A stretch of 64,000 nt of DNA from NCBI GenBank assembly GCA_034421095.1, contig DAOUKR010000035.1, positions 124,001 through 188,000 on the forward strand, in the 5' to 3' direction. The stretch comes from JAGWBG01 sp034421095. GTDB lineage: Bacteria; Chloroflexota; Dehalococcoidia; Lucifugimonadales; JAGWBF01. The notes below the pieces were generated by a model that was not told where the DNA came from, did no database searches, and saw nothing but the letters and a program-made list of their open reading frames with translations. The position numbers and the translations under genes were made by a program. This document shows, in pieces, positions 52,707 to 62,249 of this stretch. Position 1 is the first letter of the stretch. Each line of letters starts with the position of its first letter.

Positions 52707-54056
52707 TTGGCTTTACAGCCTTCCCGATCCGGTAGCGGAATCGGCCGCGGCTTCCCGAGTGGTGGCCCCCTGAAACCCTTCTCCTATCCCCGGTTCCGGC
52801 TTTTTTGGGCAGCCTCCCTGTCCTCTGTGATGCCCTTCGTGATGGGCATGGCCGCGCGAGGATGGCTGGTGCTGGTGCTGACTGACTCGCCCTTCATGGT
52901 CACCGCAGTCCAGGGCGTCCTCATGCTGCCAATGGCGCTTTTGACCCCTTTCGGAGGAGTTATAGCGGACCGGCTCAACAGAAAGATGGTCCTCCTTGCC
53001 AGCGATGCGGCCAACCTATTGATATTCCTGGGACTTACCTTGCTCTTGCTTCTGGGTCTTATACAGGTGTGGCACGTGTTCGCTCTGGCTTTCCTCAACG
53101 GTATGGCGTTTTCCATATCCACACCCACGAGAGCCACCGTGATTCACGACGTGGTCGGTCAAGGAGATTTGGCCAAGGGTGTGGCAGTATATACCACCGT
53201 GTTCAGTATCTCCCAGCTGGCGGGTCCGGCCCTGGCCGGTTATCTCATGGGCCGCAGCCCAGACCAGCTGGGATGGACATTTCTGACAGCGTCGGCTTTT
53301 CTGGTCCCGGCCATGGCTTTGCTGATGCCCCTTAGAATTCCCAGCAGGGCGGCTACCCTTGAAGGGGCATCCCGACCGTCGGTCATAGAGAGTATGGGAG
53401 AGGGCCTAAGCCACGTCAGGGCCAACTCGCTACTGGTGGGGTTGCTGCTCATGAGTGTCGTGTTTGCGGTCTTCGGGGTCCCTTACCAGACCGTCCTGCC
53501 CATATTCGCACGGGACATCCTGGATACCGGCCCCGACGGACTGGGGATGTTGCTGGCGGCAGCCGGCGCCGGGGCCATAATAGGGTCCTTTATTGTGGCG
53601 CTCCTAAGCAGCACGCGACAGATGCAGGCTCTTATCTTCGTGACGGGATTCGCATTCGGCCCGACAATCATTTTGTTCGCCTTCTCGCCCTACTTCCCCA
53701 CGTCCCTGGTGTTGGCCCTGGCCGTAGGGCTGATGATTCAGGTATTCGGAGTTACAACCTTTGCCCTTGTACAGGTGGGATCGCCTATCAATATCAGGGG
53801 CAGGGTAGTCGGCATCCTCATGCTGGCATGGGGGCTCGGCCCTGCGGGAATGTTCCTCCTGGGGTTTGGGGCAGAGATATTGGATCCCGAGATTGCCCTG
53901 GTTGTGATGGGTGCCATATCATTCGTCTTGATAGGCTTCCTGGTGCTGGCCATACCCGCGCTGAGGCGAATGGATCTTGAGCTTGGAGGCCGGACACGCT
54001 CGCCCCTTGAAGAGGCGCTCTCCGAAACCCCGGCCGTTTCTTCAGAGAGCAATTAG
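52707..54056 (+). CDS. MFS transporter (DHA3/EntS-like)
   Basis: 449 residues from a TTG start; no ATG lies before the first membrane helix. Twelve hydrophobic segments are visible, with YPRFRLFWAASLSS and FGGVIADRLNRKMVLL (the MFS loop 2-3 motif) near the start. It belongs with DHA3/MFS_3 exporters for siderophores, drugs or metabolites. Direction and substrate are inferred from family only. It follows minE after 169 bases and is probably separate. Confidence 0.87.
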   Translation: MALQPSRSGSGIGRGFPSGGPLKPFSYPRFRLFWAASLSSVMPFVMGMAARGWLVLVLTDSPFMVTAVQGVLMLPMALLTPFGGVIADRLNRKMVLLASDAANLLIFLGLTLLLLLGLIQVWHVFALAFLNGMAFSISTPTRATVIHDVVGQGDLAKGVAVYTTVFSISQLAGPALAGYLMGRSPDQLGWTFLTASAFLVPAMALLMPLRIPSRAATLEGASRPSVIESMGEGLSHVRANSLLVGLLLMSVVFAVFGVPYQTVLPIFARDILDTGPDGLGMLLAAAGAGAIIGSFIVALLSSTRQMQALIFVTGFAFGPTIILFAFSPYFPTSLVLALAVGLMIQVFGVTTFALVQVGSPINIRGRVVGILMLAWGLGPAGMFLLGFGAEILDPEIALVVMGAISFVLIGFLVLAIPALRRMDLELGGRTRSPLEEALSETPAVSSESN

Positions 54057-54075
54057 CTTTTGTACAGATTCGTTG

Positions 54076-54081
54076 TATAAT
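54076..54081 (+). promoter_or_regulatory. Predicted -10 box upstream of the GlcG/HbpS gene
   Basis: Exact TATAAT about 44 bases before ATG 54125, just inside the gap after the MFS gene. The -35 at 17 bases is weak (TTAGCT), so activity is uncertain. Confidence 0.4.
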
Positions 54082-54124
54082 TCCCCTGGTAGTAAGTCCA
54101 ACTATTTGAATGGGAGGTGCCCCT

Positions 54125-54538
54125 ATGCCGGAACCCTTGTTGAAGATGGAACAGGTGCAGGCAGCTATGAAGGCGATGATGGACAAAGCTATGGAGACTC
54201 CCGCCGAACCGGTAGCGATGGCGATAGTGGATGCAACCGGGAACCTGGAAGCCTACGCCAAGATGGATAACTTGCGGATTTTCAGTCGCCGGCACGCGAT
54301 ACGCAAGGCATATACCTCAGCGGTGATGGGGCAGGACAGCGGCGCACACGCCCAGCGTCTGCAAAGCCAGGGCCGGAGCATCGGTGACATGGGAGACCCG
54401 GGACTGACCAACGGACAGGGCGGCCTTGTCATTATGAAAGACGGCGTCATCCTGGGCGGCATCGGGGTAGGCGGCTATCCCAGCGGTCAATCGGATGAAG
54501 ACCTGTCACGAGTCGGCCTGGAAGCCATGAACTTGTGA
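54125..54538 (+). CDS. GlcG/HbpS family haem-binding-type protein
   Basis: About 137 residues from ATG 54125, with GGGAGG 8 bases before it. Fits the GlcG/HbpS (DUF336) family: AMAIVDATGNLEAYAKMD, SRRHAIRKAYTSAVMG, GGLVIMKDGVILGGIGVGGY, and a short C-terminus. Members bind haem or cob(II)alamin-like ligands, or accompany glycolate and diol enzymes. Location in the cell and ligand are not readable from sequence. Confidence 0.88.
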   Translation: MPEPLLKMEQVQAAMKAMMDKAMETPAEPVAMAIVDATGNLEAYAKMDNLRIFSRRHAIRKAYTSAVMGQDSGAHAQRLQSQGRSIGDMGDPGLTNGQGGLVIMKDGVILGGIGVGGYPSGQSDEDLSRVGLEAMNL

Positions 54539-54565
54539 TGCGGCTCAATATTCAAGGTAAGTAGC

Positions 54566-55975
54566 CTATACGGCGGACGGCCTCATGGTGTGCCAGGGCG
54601 TACTCTGCTCGTATGCGTGGGCCACCTTGAGAATCATCGCCTCCGCAAAGGGACGACTTCCTATCTGAAGTCCTACGGGCAGGTTTCGGGCGCCGAAACC
54701 GCAGGGTACGGAGACAGCCGGGGCGCTTGTCAGGTTGAAGGTGTTGGTGAGCATGAAGGGCAGGCGTCCCGTGTTTTCCTTGCTCGTAATCACCGGGTCA
54801 TCCTGGACGAGCCTGGGAGCCACCCTTCCCGACGTGGGCGATACCAGAACGTCGTACTTTTCCAGGGCTTCGAGGACCTGCTGCCTCAGCATAGTCCTGA
54901 GCTTCTGGGCCTTGTAGTAAGCCTGAGCGGGCATGATGCTGCCGGTGAGTAGGCCAATACGGTTGTCGTGGCCGTAGTCCTCAAGGCGATTTTTAATCCA
55001 CTCATGCTGGTTGGAGGCAGGCTCAACGGCCAATGGTATGGCTCCGATGGCGTTCGCGTGCCTGGTCATGGGAATTGAGACCTCTTCCACTGATGCTCCC
55101 AGTCCTCCCAGGACTGTAGAGGCTTTGACAACGGCCTCCCTGACTTCGGGTTCCACCTGGTCACTATTGATTAGCTCGGCGATGATGCCTACCCGGATAC
55201 CCTTTATATCGCCATCGAGGGCCGCCCTGTAGTCGGGCACAGGAGCATTCCAGGTATAGGGGTCTTTGGGGTCATAGCCGGCGATGGCGCCCAGGGTTAT
55301 GGCGGCGTCCTCAACCGTTCTGGAGATGGGGCCTACGGTGTCCATGGACCAGACGCCGGGCATGACCCCGTAGCGGCTGACCCTGCCCCAACTTGGCCTC
55401 ACACCCACAAGGCCGTCCCAGGCAGAGGGGCGACGTATAGAACCGCCGGTGTCCTCTCCCAGGGAGGTGGCACAGAGGAAGGCGGCGGTGGCGGCCCCAG
55501 AACCGCTGCTTGACCCGCCCGCCGACATGTCCAGGTTCCAGGGGTTGCGCGGAAACCTGAAGCGGTGAGTGAAGCCCGTTATGGCGAACTCGCTGAGTAC
55601 GGTCTTCCCAAGGAGGATACCACCGGCTTTAGTGAGGTTGACTATGGCGGTGGCATCCTCGTCAGGGATGAAATCCGCCAGAAACCGGGAGCCTCCGGTT
55701 GAGCGGATGCCCTTGGTCCAAAGCTGGTCCTTTACACCCACAGGGATTCCGTGCATGGGACCCAGGTAGTTGCCTTGGGCGATGGCACGCTCCGCCTTAT
55801 GGGCATCCTGGAGGGCTTCCTTGCGGCATACGGTGAGGTAGGAGTTGAACTTGAAGTCCAACTCGTCAATGCGGTCCAGGTAGGCCTCCGTGGCCTCCAC
55901 AGGTGAGACATCGGTCTTCTCTATCAGTCTCGCAAGCTCCGCAGCGGGGAGATAGGGTATGTCTGCCTTGTCCAT
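54566..55975 (-). CDS. Amidase (amidase signature family)
   Basis: 469 residues. Ser-cisSer-Lys triad region: GVKDQLWTKGIRST carries the Lys, and GGSSSGSGAATAAF is the signature loop with the cis-Ser and nucleophile Ser. Hydrolyses linear or cyclic amides, or acts like GatA, but the missing GatB/GatC partners and catabolic neighbours favour a stand-alone amidase. GAGAGGAG precedes the ATG. Same strand as the flavin monooxygenase, after a 97-base gap. Confidence 0.92.
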   Translation of the reverse strand: MDKADIPYLPAAELARLIEKTDVSPVEATEAYLDRIDELDFKFNSYLTVCRKEALQDAHKAERAIAQGNYLGPMHGIPVGVKDQLWTKGIRSTGGSRFLADFIPDEDATAIVNLTKAGGILLGKTVLSEFAITGFTHRFRFPRNPWNLDMSAGGSSSGSGAATAAFLCATSLGEDTGGSIRRPSAWDGLVGVRPSWGRVSRYGVMPGVWSMDTVGPISRTVEDAAITLGAIAGYDPKDPYTWNAPVPDYRAALDGDIKGIRVGIIAELINSDQVEPEVREAVVKASTVLGGLGASVEEVSIPMTRHANAIGAIPLAVEPASNQHEWIKNRLEDYGHDNRIGLLTGSIMPAQAYYKAQKLRTMLRQQVLEALEKYDVLVSPTSGRVAPRLVQDDPVITSKENTGRLPFMLTNTFNLTSAPAVSVPCGFGARNLPVGLQIGSRPFAEAMILKVAHAYEQSTPWHTMRPSAV

Positions 55976-56072
55976 GTTGACTCCTCTCTAGCGGCCAGGG
56001 ATTGGAATAAGCGGTCTGTAGATGCTCTCTGTTGCCCACTTGCAACACAAGATACGCGATTTGTCCCGTCGT

Positions 56073-57233
56073 TCAGCTTCCGTTGCGGTTCTTGAACACG
56101 GGCATCACCTCTTTGGCGAAGCGGGTCATCTGCTCCTTCATAATGTGCCTGGGGGTGCCCATAGGGCAGGACACCATGACGTGGTTGAGGCCCGGATACT
56201 TCTCCTCCACCTCCTTGAGGTAGGAGATGAACTCCTCGGGTGGGCCGCACAGCCAGACACGATTGCTCACGCCGTCCTCGATGGTGGCACGGCTGGGGGC
56301 CTGGGCAACACGGGAGCTTAACGCATTCATCTGCTCCTCGCTGTAACGCAGCATACCCAGGGGTCCCGCGAACTTGGCGTGTTCCTCGAAGTAGGGCTGG
56401 GCGGCGCGCATAGCCGATTCCACGGTGTCGTCCATGTGCATCCGGTAGCCCAATATCATGTTCTCGCCCAGCTGAAGCTGGCGTCCGTAGTGGGCAGCCT
56501 TATCCCTGTAGTCGTTGGAGAACTCCCAGACAAACTGCTCGGCCGTCGCCGCTATGATGCCCTTGATTCCGTGCTTTGCCATGAAGTCCAGGCCACGGGT
56601 ACTCCTGCTGACTACGGGCTGCCAGATGTCCACAGGCTGATGCACCGGCCGGGGGACCAGAGTAATCTCTTGGAGTTCATACCCTCGGTAGGGGACCTGA
56701 GGGGGGAGGGTGTAGTAATTGCCCTGGTGGGAAAAGGACTCCTGAGTGAAAGCCTTGAGTATGATTTCCACCTGCTCCTCAAAGCGGTCTCTGTTGGCGT
56801 CGGCGTCCAGCAGGTCGGCGCCGAAGGTCTCTACTTCACGGGTATGATACCCACGACCCACCCCGAAAATCACACGGCCATTGGTCAGGATGTCCGCGAC
56901 GGCGAAGTCCTCGGCCAGCCGCAAAGGGTGCCACGTAGGGGTGATGTTGAAAGCGCATCCTATCTTTATCTGCTTTGTGTTGTGTGCCAGATGGACCGCC
57001 AGCATGGGGATGTTGGGAATGCACTCGTAGCCCTCGTGCTGGAAGTGGTGCTCCGCCAGCCATATGGCGGAATAGCCCAGTTCGTCCATGGTCTGGGCCA
57101 ACTCCAGGGTGGTGCCAAAGGTCTCGATAAGACGCTCGTTGGAGTAGCGCCGGTCATTGGCGGGCGTGCCCTCCATGCCCACGTTGTCCAGATTGATGTG
57201 GCCTGCGTAAAGGGTAGAAAACTCGGTAATCAT
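56073..57233 (-). CDS. LLM-class flavin-dependent monooxygenase
   Basis: 386 residues. Luciferase-like TIM barrel: ELGYSAIWLAEHHF, TKQIKIGCAFNI, GRVIFGVGRGYHTREVETFG and a late GMLRYSEEQM segment. Uses reduced flavin and oxygen to oxidise small molecules and depends on a separate reductase. GGAGC lies before the ATG. It sits between the amidase and the NAD epimerase on the same strand, consistent with a shared catabolic transcript. Multiple such enzymes are typical of SAR202-like genomes; only one is in this window. Confidence 0.92.
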   Translation of the reverse strand: MITEFSTLYAGHINLDNVGMEGTPANDRRYSNERLIETFGTTLELAQTMDELGYSAIWLAEHHFQHEGYECIPNIPMLAVHLAHNTKQIKIGCAFNITPTWHPLRLAEDFAVADILTNGRVIFGVGRGYHTREVETFGADLLDADANRDRFEEQVEIILKAFTQESFSHQGNYYTLPPQVPYRGYELQEITLVPRPVHQPVDIWQPVVSRSTRGLDFMAKHGIKGIIAATAEQFVWEFSNDYRDKAAHYGRQLQLGENMILGYRMHMDDTVESAMRAAQPYFEEHAKFAGPLGMLRYSEEQMNALSSRVAQAPSRATIEDGVSNRVWLCGPPEEFISYLKEVEEKYPGLNHVMVSCPMGTPRHIMKEQMTRFAKEVMPVFKNRNGS

Positions 57234-57291
57234 GCTCTTGCTCCTATTGCGACGCGGTCTCTGAGAGTAGGATATAGGATAATACGGTACG

Positions 57292-58230
57292 CTACCGGCT
57301 TACAAGGGGCATCCCTTCCATCTGCCGCACCTCGTTGATAATCTCCAGGACTCTCTGTCTGAAGGGAGGAAGCTCAATCTCGAACTCCTCACGTATGCGG
57401 CTATTGTTCACAAGATAGTTCCCCGACTCTTCAAGGCCGCCATCATTATCGAAGGTAATCTGCGCGTCGGGTATGAACTCGCGCACCAAATCCGCCAAAT
57501 CGCCCAGGCTTATGACCGTGCCGCCGGAGTTGTAGAGGTTGTACCTGGGTGAGTCGGACATGGCAACGCGCACGAACATCTCCGATACATCTTCCACGTG
57601 AATCGGGAGACGGTTAAATGACTTCCAGGGGAAATTCACAGGCAGTCCCCTGGCAGGCAGGGTTATCGCCTGCACGTGGTCTGTGGACCCTCTTACCTTG
57701 TCCGGGCCGGTTACGTTGGCCGGCCTGATTCCGGTTATGGACATTCCATAGTTCTTGATGTACTGCTCTGCCTGAAACTCGTTGAATATCTTGTGAACGG
57801 CGTACTGGCTGGTGCCGTACTTGGGGTCTTCTTCGTTGACGAGCCGGTCCCCATAGTGGCGTTGCTGGCCGCTCACTGCCACAGAGCTTGCATACACCAC
57901 GCGCTTGACCCCACAAAGACGCGCGGACTCGAAACAGTTGTCCATCCCCAGAACGTTCAGGCGCATCTGGTTATGGGGGTCTCCCTCACCACCACCTACT
58001 ATATAAGCCAGATTTATGAGGCGTTCAGGCTTGGCCTCAAGGACGGTCCTTATCACGTCATCAAGACGGGTTATATCACCCCGGACGACTTTCACCCGGT
58101 CTTTCAGGTGGTCAAAAGAGGCGGCCCAGGGGTTAATGTCCATGCAAACCACCTCTTCGCCCCTCTCGACCAGCTTTCTAATAACTCGTGGGCCGATAAA
58201 ACCGGTGCCCCCAATAACCAATACGGACAT
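57292..58230 (-). CDS. NAD-dependent epimerase/dehydratase (extended SDR)
   Basis: 312 residues. GGTGFIG binds NAD at the N-terminus, and the active site YAVHK carries the YxxxK pair. KRVVYASSVAV supplies the Ser/Thr side. The substrate-binding half ends with PFRQRVLEIINEVRQ. GGAGGAG precedes the ATG. Family members epimerise nucleotide sugars or reduce related substrates. The product feeding the monooxygenase 58 bases downstream is unknown. Confidence 0.9.
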   Translation of the reverse strand: MSVLVIGGTGFIGPRVIRKLVERGEEVVCMDINPWAASFDHLKDRVKVVRGDITRLDDVIRTVLEAKPERLINLAYIVGGGEGDPHNQMRLNVLGMDNCFESARLCGVKRVVYASSVAVSGQQRHYGDRLVNEEDPKYGTSQYAVHKIFNEFQAEQYIKNYGMSITGIRPANVTGPDKVRGSTDHVQAITLPARGLPVNFPWKSFNRLPIHVEDVSEMFVRVAMSDSPRYNLYNSGGTVISLGDLADLVREFIPDAQITFDNDGGLEESGNYLVNNSRIREEFEIELPPFRQRVLEIINEVRQMEGMPLVSR

Positions 58231-58395
58231 TACTCTTCACTCCTCCCATAGGGTTTATGCTGCTCGGTCTTTCCGGATACAAACGCCGAGTGCTTCAAAA
58301 GCTCGCCGGAGGTTCGTATGAGTCTGCTACGGGCGAGAGTTTAGCACTCCCTCCCTGAGCCGTCAAATACTGAAGGACTCCCATGCTCATCCAAG

Positions 58396-59655
58396 TCATG
58401 CAGTAATTTCTTGGCGAGGCCGATTTACCAGCGTCGTCACGAGTACGGCGATGACGGCCAAAGCCGCATATCCGGCGAAGATCAGTGTATACGAACCGGT
58501 GATGTCATGCACTGCCCCGGCCATCACGGGTCCCGCCACATTCGCTGCCGTGAACCCGGAAAACAGCACGCTTTGAATCTTGCCGAAGTCGGACCTGCCA
58601 AAATAGTCGGCTAATAGTGATGACACCAGTAGCAGGGAGACGCGTGGCCCCAATGCGAAGAGCATAACAAAGGGGACCAAATGCCATAGCTCGGTAGCGA
58701 AGGTGAAGATAGCCAGACTGCCGCCCTGCATCAGATAAGAGACGATGATGAGGCTGCGGCGGTCTACCACGTCGGAGACCCATCCCACCATCAGCGTTGT
58801 TCCTATGTTGATGGCCCCCATCGCAGCAAAAGTCCATCCTGCCGTCGTTGGTGAGAATCCCTGCTCTACAAGATGGGGGATAAACAGGAGATTTATGGCG
58901 CCGCTGCCCAGACTCACAATCACAAACCCCGAGACGGTGAACCATAAAGCTCTGGTCTTCAGGGCCTGCGCCACGCTGATGTTGGACTCGGTTGCCGGCG
59001 GTACCGTAGTCGCCGGGTGCTCAGGCCACTTAACATCCGCCCCTTGCGGCTGGTCTCCATCTGGCCTCAGTCCATATTGCTCCGGTTTGTGCCGCAGAAT
59101 CAGTGACCCGGGTATGCCAACTACCATAAGTCCGGCAACGATGATCGCGAGAGCAATGCGCCAGTCCCATTGACCTTCCAGCCACACGACCATGGAAACC
59201 AGTGGGCCCCCAAAACCCCCGCCGGCGAGCACTATACCGATGGCCCGGCCCCGTTGTCTTACGAACCAGTTGGCAGCGACCGCCGGTCCTGTACCGGCTA
59301 TGTAAATGGCGAATCCCACGGAAGCGATGGCGAAGGCGACGAAGAGCATCAGAGTTGACTGGGAGATAATCAGGAGCAGCAGCCCTCCCCCTGTGGCAAG
59401 GGTCGCAAAGAGCATGAGTGAACGAGGCCCGTGACGGTCGAATATGTAACCAACGACCGGCGACCCGATGACTGCCATGCCGTAGCGCAACGATATTGCC
59501 ACGGCAAGCAGGGTGGCCGTGAGACCGAATGACTCTTTGATGGGAATGAACAGGGCGGAAAAGCCCGCAAGCAGGGCACCGCCCCAGTAGAAGTTCATGA
59601 AGAAATAGGACCAGGCTATATACCAGCCATAGTAGACCCTTGGCCTGGGAAGCAT
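58396..59655 (-). CDS. MFS transporter (OFA/monocarboxylate-like)
   Basis: 419 residues with 12 hydrophobic segments. YGWYIAWSYFFMNFYWG at the N-terminus and FDRHGPRSLMLFA in loop 2-3 fit the oxalate-formate/monocarboxylate antiporter branch. It probably exchanges or imports an organic acid. GGAGG precedes the ATG. Heads a same-strand run with the epimerase, flavin monooxygenase and amidase (gaps of 165, 58 and 97 bases), so it may import the substrate they degrade. Confidence 0.87.
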   Translation of the reverse strand: MLPRPRVYYGWYIAWSYFFMNFYWGGALLAGFSALFIPIKESFGLTATLLAVAISLRYGMAVIGSPVVGYIFDRHGPRSLMLFATLATGGGLLLLIISQSTLMLFVAFAIASVGFAIYIAGTGPAVAANWFVRQRGRAIGIVLAGGGFGGPLVSMVVWLEGQWDWRIALAIIVAGLMVVGIPGSLILRHKPEQYGLRPDGDQPQGADVKWPEHPATTVPPATESNISVAQALKTRALWFTVSGFVIVSLGSGAINLLFIPHLVEQGFSPTTAGWTFAAMGAINIGTTLMVGWVSDVVDRRSLIIVSYLMQGGSLAIFTFATELWHLVPFVMLFALGPRVSLLLVSSLLADYFGRSDFGKIQSVLFSGFTAANVAGPVMAGAVHDITGSYTLIFAGYAALAVIAVLVTTLVNRPRQEITA

Positions 59656-59838
59656 CCCGCCTCCATGTTCGGATTTATTGTCCGAGCGTTCCCCGTGGAG
59701 CCTGTCCGCACCCGAATTTATGGTGCATCTGCAGCAGGACTAAGGTTAGCGTCATTCTCCTTTCCGTTCAATACTCCACACAGATAAGGCCCTCCTGAGA
59801 AAAGCCAACCCAAGGGAGTTGCCGACACACGCGGGGAC

Positions 59839-59868
59839 TTGACGCCGTGATGTGTGGGGGGATAGATT
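59839..59868 (+). promoter_or_regulatory. Predicted promoter of the molybdenum hydroxylase gene
   Basis: TTGACG (59839-59844), 18 bases, TAGATT (59863-59868). The start point would be about 55 bases before ATG 59930, in the divergent gap with the MFS gene. Confidence 0.5.
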
Positions 59869-59929
59869 ACGAGTGATTGGTGTCTGTGCCGGTAGACTAA
59901 CATTAGAATCCGGTTGAGGAGGGAACCAA

Positions 59930-62242
59930 ATGGCTACAACAGCAGATAGGGAAGGCACTGCCTCTGGGAAGTACAAAGTGGTCGGAACCAGGCCCATCCG
60001 CCACGATGGACTGGACAAAGTAACCGGACGTGCCAATTTCGGCGCAGATATTAGTCTACCCGGACTGCTGCACGGCAAGATTCTCCGTAGCCCCCATGCC
60101 CACGCTCGTATCAAGTCCATAGATACCAGCAAAGCGGAAGCCCTGCCCGGAGTAAGGGCCGTCGCAACTGCTCGAGACTTCCCTATAGTCGAGGATAAGG
60201 TTATAGACTTTGCCGAGATACAGGGCAACGCAAGGATGATGGCGGACAATGTTCTAGCCAACGGCAAGGTGCTGTACAAAGGCCATGCAGTAGCAGCCGT
60301 GGCGGCCATCAGCCCGCACATAGCCGAAGAAGCGCTCAACCTCATCGAGGTGGACTATGAGGTGCTGCCGCCGGTCCTTACCGTCCATGACGCCATGAAA
60401 GAGGATGCGCCGATTCTCCATGAGGACATGACCACCAGGTTCCGGGTTGAACGGTTTGGCAGGGGAGAGGACACTGGCAAGAGAGGTAATATAGCGGGCC
60501 ACCTCCGGTACGCTCTTGGAGACCTGGAAAAGGGGTTCAAAGATGCCGACCTGATAGTCGAGCGGGAGTTTTCCACCCAGACTGTCCACCAGGGGTACAT
60601 AGAGCCTCACGCTTCCACGGCGTCCTGGGCGACCGATGGACAACTGACTGTCTGGACGAGCACCCAGGGTCCATTCGCCATACGCACTTTAACGGCTGCA
60701 ATCCTGGGTATTCCTGAATCCTGGGTAAAAGTCATCCCCATGGAGATAGGCGGCGGATTTGGAGCCAAGCTCATTGCATACCTGGACCCCGTTGCCGCCA
60801 TTCTGTCCCGAAAGAGCGGCAGGCCAGTCAAGATTGTAATGACTCGCACCGAGGTGTTCGAGGGGACCGGCCCTACGTCTGCCACTCACATGCGCTGCAA
60901 AATTGGAGCGGACAAGAGCGGGAAAATCACGGCAGGCTACCTTTATCTGGCTTTTGAAGCGGGAGCTTTCCCGGGCTCCCCGGTGGGTGGTGGGGCATTG
61001 ACCGGTCTGGGTCCCTACAAGATAGATAATTTGCTGGTGGACGGGTATGACGTGGTGTGCAACAAGCAGAAGGTGCAAGCCTACCGCGCACCCGGACAAC
61101 CCCAGGCAGCCTTCGCCGTAGAGCTGGTCATAGATGAAGTAGCGGAGAAGCTGGGTATGGATCCCACGGAGTTCCGGCTCAAGAACGCCGCTCAAGAGGG
61201 GGACCGGATGCCAAACGGAGTCCCCCATCCCCGCATTGGCTGCAAGGAAGTGATAGAGGCCATGATGGCCCATCCCCACTTCAACGCACCTCTGGAAGGT
61301 GCAAATCGTGGTCGCGGCATAGCCATAGGACACAGGTTCAACAGTGGCCAGACCTCCTCAGCCACGATAAACGTGAATTCCAACGGCACTATCAGTCTCC
61401 TGACAGGCTCCGTGGACATTGGTGGCACCCGTACCGCCGTGGCGATGCAGGCGGCCGAGGTGCTGGGGCTGGGGGCCGACGACGTGACACCCGTCGTAGT
61501 TGACACGGATTCTGTCGGGTACACGGGAAGCACGGGCGGGAGCCGCACAGCCTATGACACCGGTCTGGCAGCCATCTCCGCAGCAGAGGAAGTGAAGCGG
61601 CAGATGACGGCGCGCGCAGCACTGATATGGGAGGTGCAACCGGAAGACGTGGAGTTTCGGGATGGCGTCTTCACCTGCACCAAGAACCCGGCAGACAGAA
61701 TGACCTTCAGCGAGCTAGCCCGACAACTTACCCGCACTGGCGGGGCTATAACCTGCTCCGTGTCAGCGGACTCAACCGGCGTGGGTTCCACCTTCTGCGG
61801 GAATATCGCGGACGTGGAGGTGGACCCTGAAACGGGAAAGGTTGATATTCTGCGCTATACCGCCATTATAGATGCCGGCCGGTCGGTGCACCCTGGCTAC
61901 GTCGAAGGGCAGGTGCAGGGGGCCACTGTCCAGGGGATAGGCTGGGCGCTTAACGAGGAGTACTCCTACGATGATAACGGTGCGATGGCCAACTCCAGTT
62001 TCCTGGACTACCGTATGCCCACGAGTCTGGACGTTCCCATGATTGATACGGTACTGGTAGAGGTCCCCAACCCACGCCACCCCTACGGCTTGCGGGGCGT
62101 GGGCGAGGTGCCCATCATCCCCCCATTAGCTGCCCTATCCAATGCTATTTACCATGCCATTGGAGTTCGCATGGACAAGCTGCCCATGTCTCCCAACGCT
62201 ATATTGGAAGCCCTTGAGGAGAAAAAGGAAACCCGGGAGTAG
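59930..62242 (+). CDS. Xanthine dehydrogenase/CO dehydrogenase-type molybdopterin-binding subunit
   Basis: 770 residues, the normal size for CoxL/XdhB-type large subunits. GGGFGAK, QAYRAPGQPQAAFAVE and the C-terminal GVGE with the catalytic Glu are present. The CoxL active-site Cys motif (AYRCSFR) reads AYRAPGQ here, so it is not a CO dehydrogenase but an aldehyde-, purine- or aromatic-type hydroxylase. It needs an FeS and an FAD subunit, and neither flanks it, so the partners must be encoded elsewhere or the enzyme uses another electron acceptor. GAGGAGGG precedes the ATG. Confidence 0.92.
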   Translation: MATTADREGTASGKYKVVGTRPIRHDGLDKVTGRANFGADISLPGLLHGKILRSPHAHARIKSIDTSKAEALPGVRAVATARDFPIVEDKVIDFAEIQGNARMMADNVLANGKVLYKGHAVAAVAAISPHIAEEALNLIEVDYEVLPPVLTVHDAMKEDAPILHEDMTTRFRVERFGRGEDTGKRGNIAGHLRYALGDLEKGFKDADLIVEREFSTQTVHQGYIEPHASTASWATDGQLTVWTSTQGPFAIRTLTAAILGIPESWVKVIPMEIGGGFGAKLIAYLDPVAAILSRKSGRPVKIVMTRTEVFEGTGPTSATHMRCKIGADKSGKITAGYLYLAFEAGAFPGSPVGGGALTGLGPYKIDNLLVDGYDVVCNKQKVQAYRAPGQPQAAFAVELVIDEVAEKLGMDPTEFRLKNAAQEGDRMPNGVPHPRIGCKEVIEAMMAHPHFNAPLEGANRGRGIAIGHRFNSGQTSSATINVNSNGTISLLTGSVDIGGTRTAVAMQAAEVLGLGADDVTPVVVDTDSVGYTGSTGGSRTAYDTGLAAISAAEEVKRQMTARAALIWEVQPEDVEFRDGVFTCTKNPADRMTFSELARQLTRTGGAITCSVSADSTGVGSTFCGNIADVEVDPETGKVDILRYTAIIDAGRSVHPGYVEGQVQGATVQGIGWALNEEYSYDDNGAMANSSFLDYRMPTSLDVPMIDTVLVEVPNPRHPYGLRGVGEVPIIPPLAALSNAIYHAIGVRMDKLPMSPNAILEALEEKKETRE

Positions 62243-62249
62243 TCCTGAG

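Noticed and set aside
59752..60345. A 197-residue minus-strand frame upstream of the molybdenum hydroxylase
   Set aside because: It covers the divergent promoter region and the first 400 bases of the hydroxylase gene, shows low-complexity Ser/Leu/Pro composition, and has no family signal.
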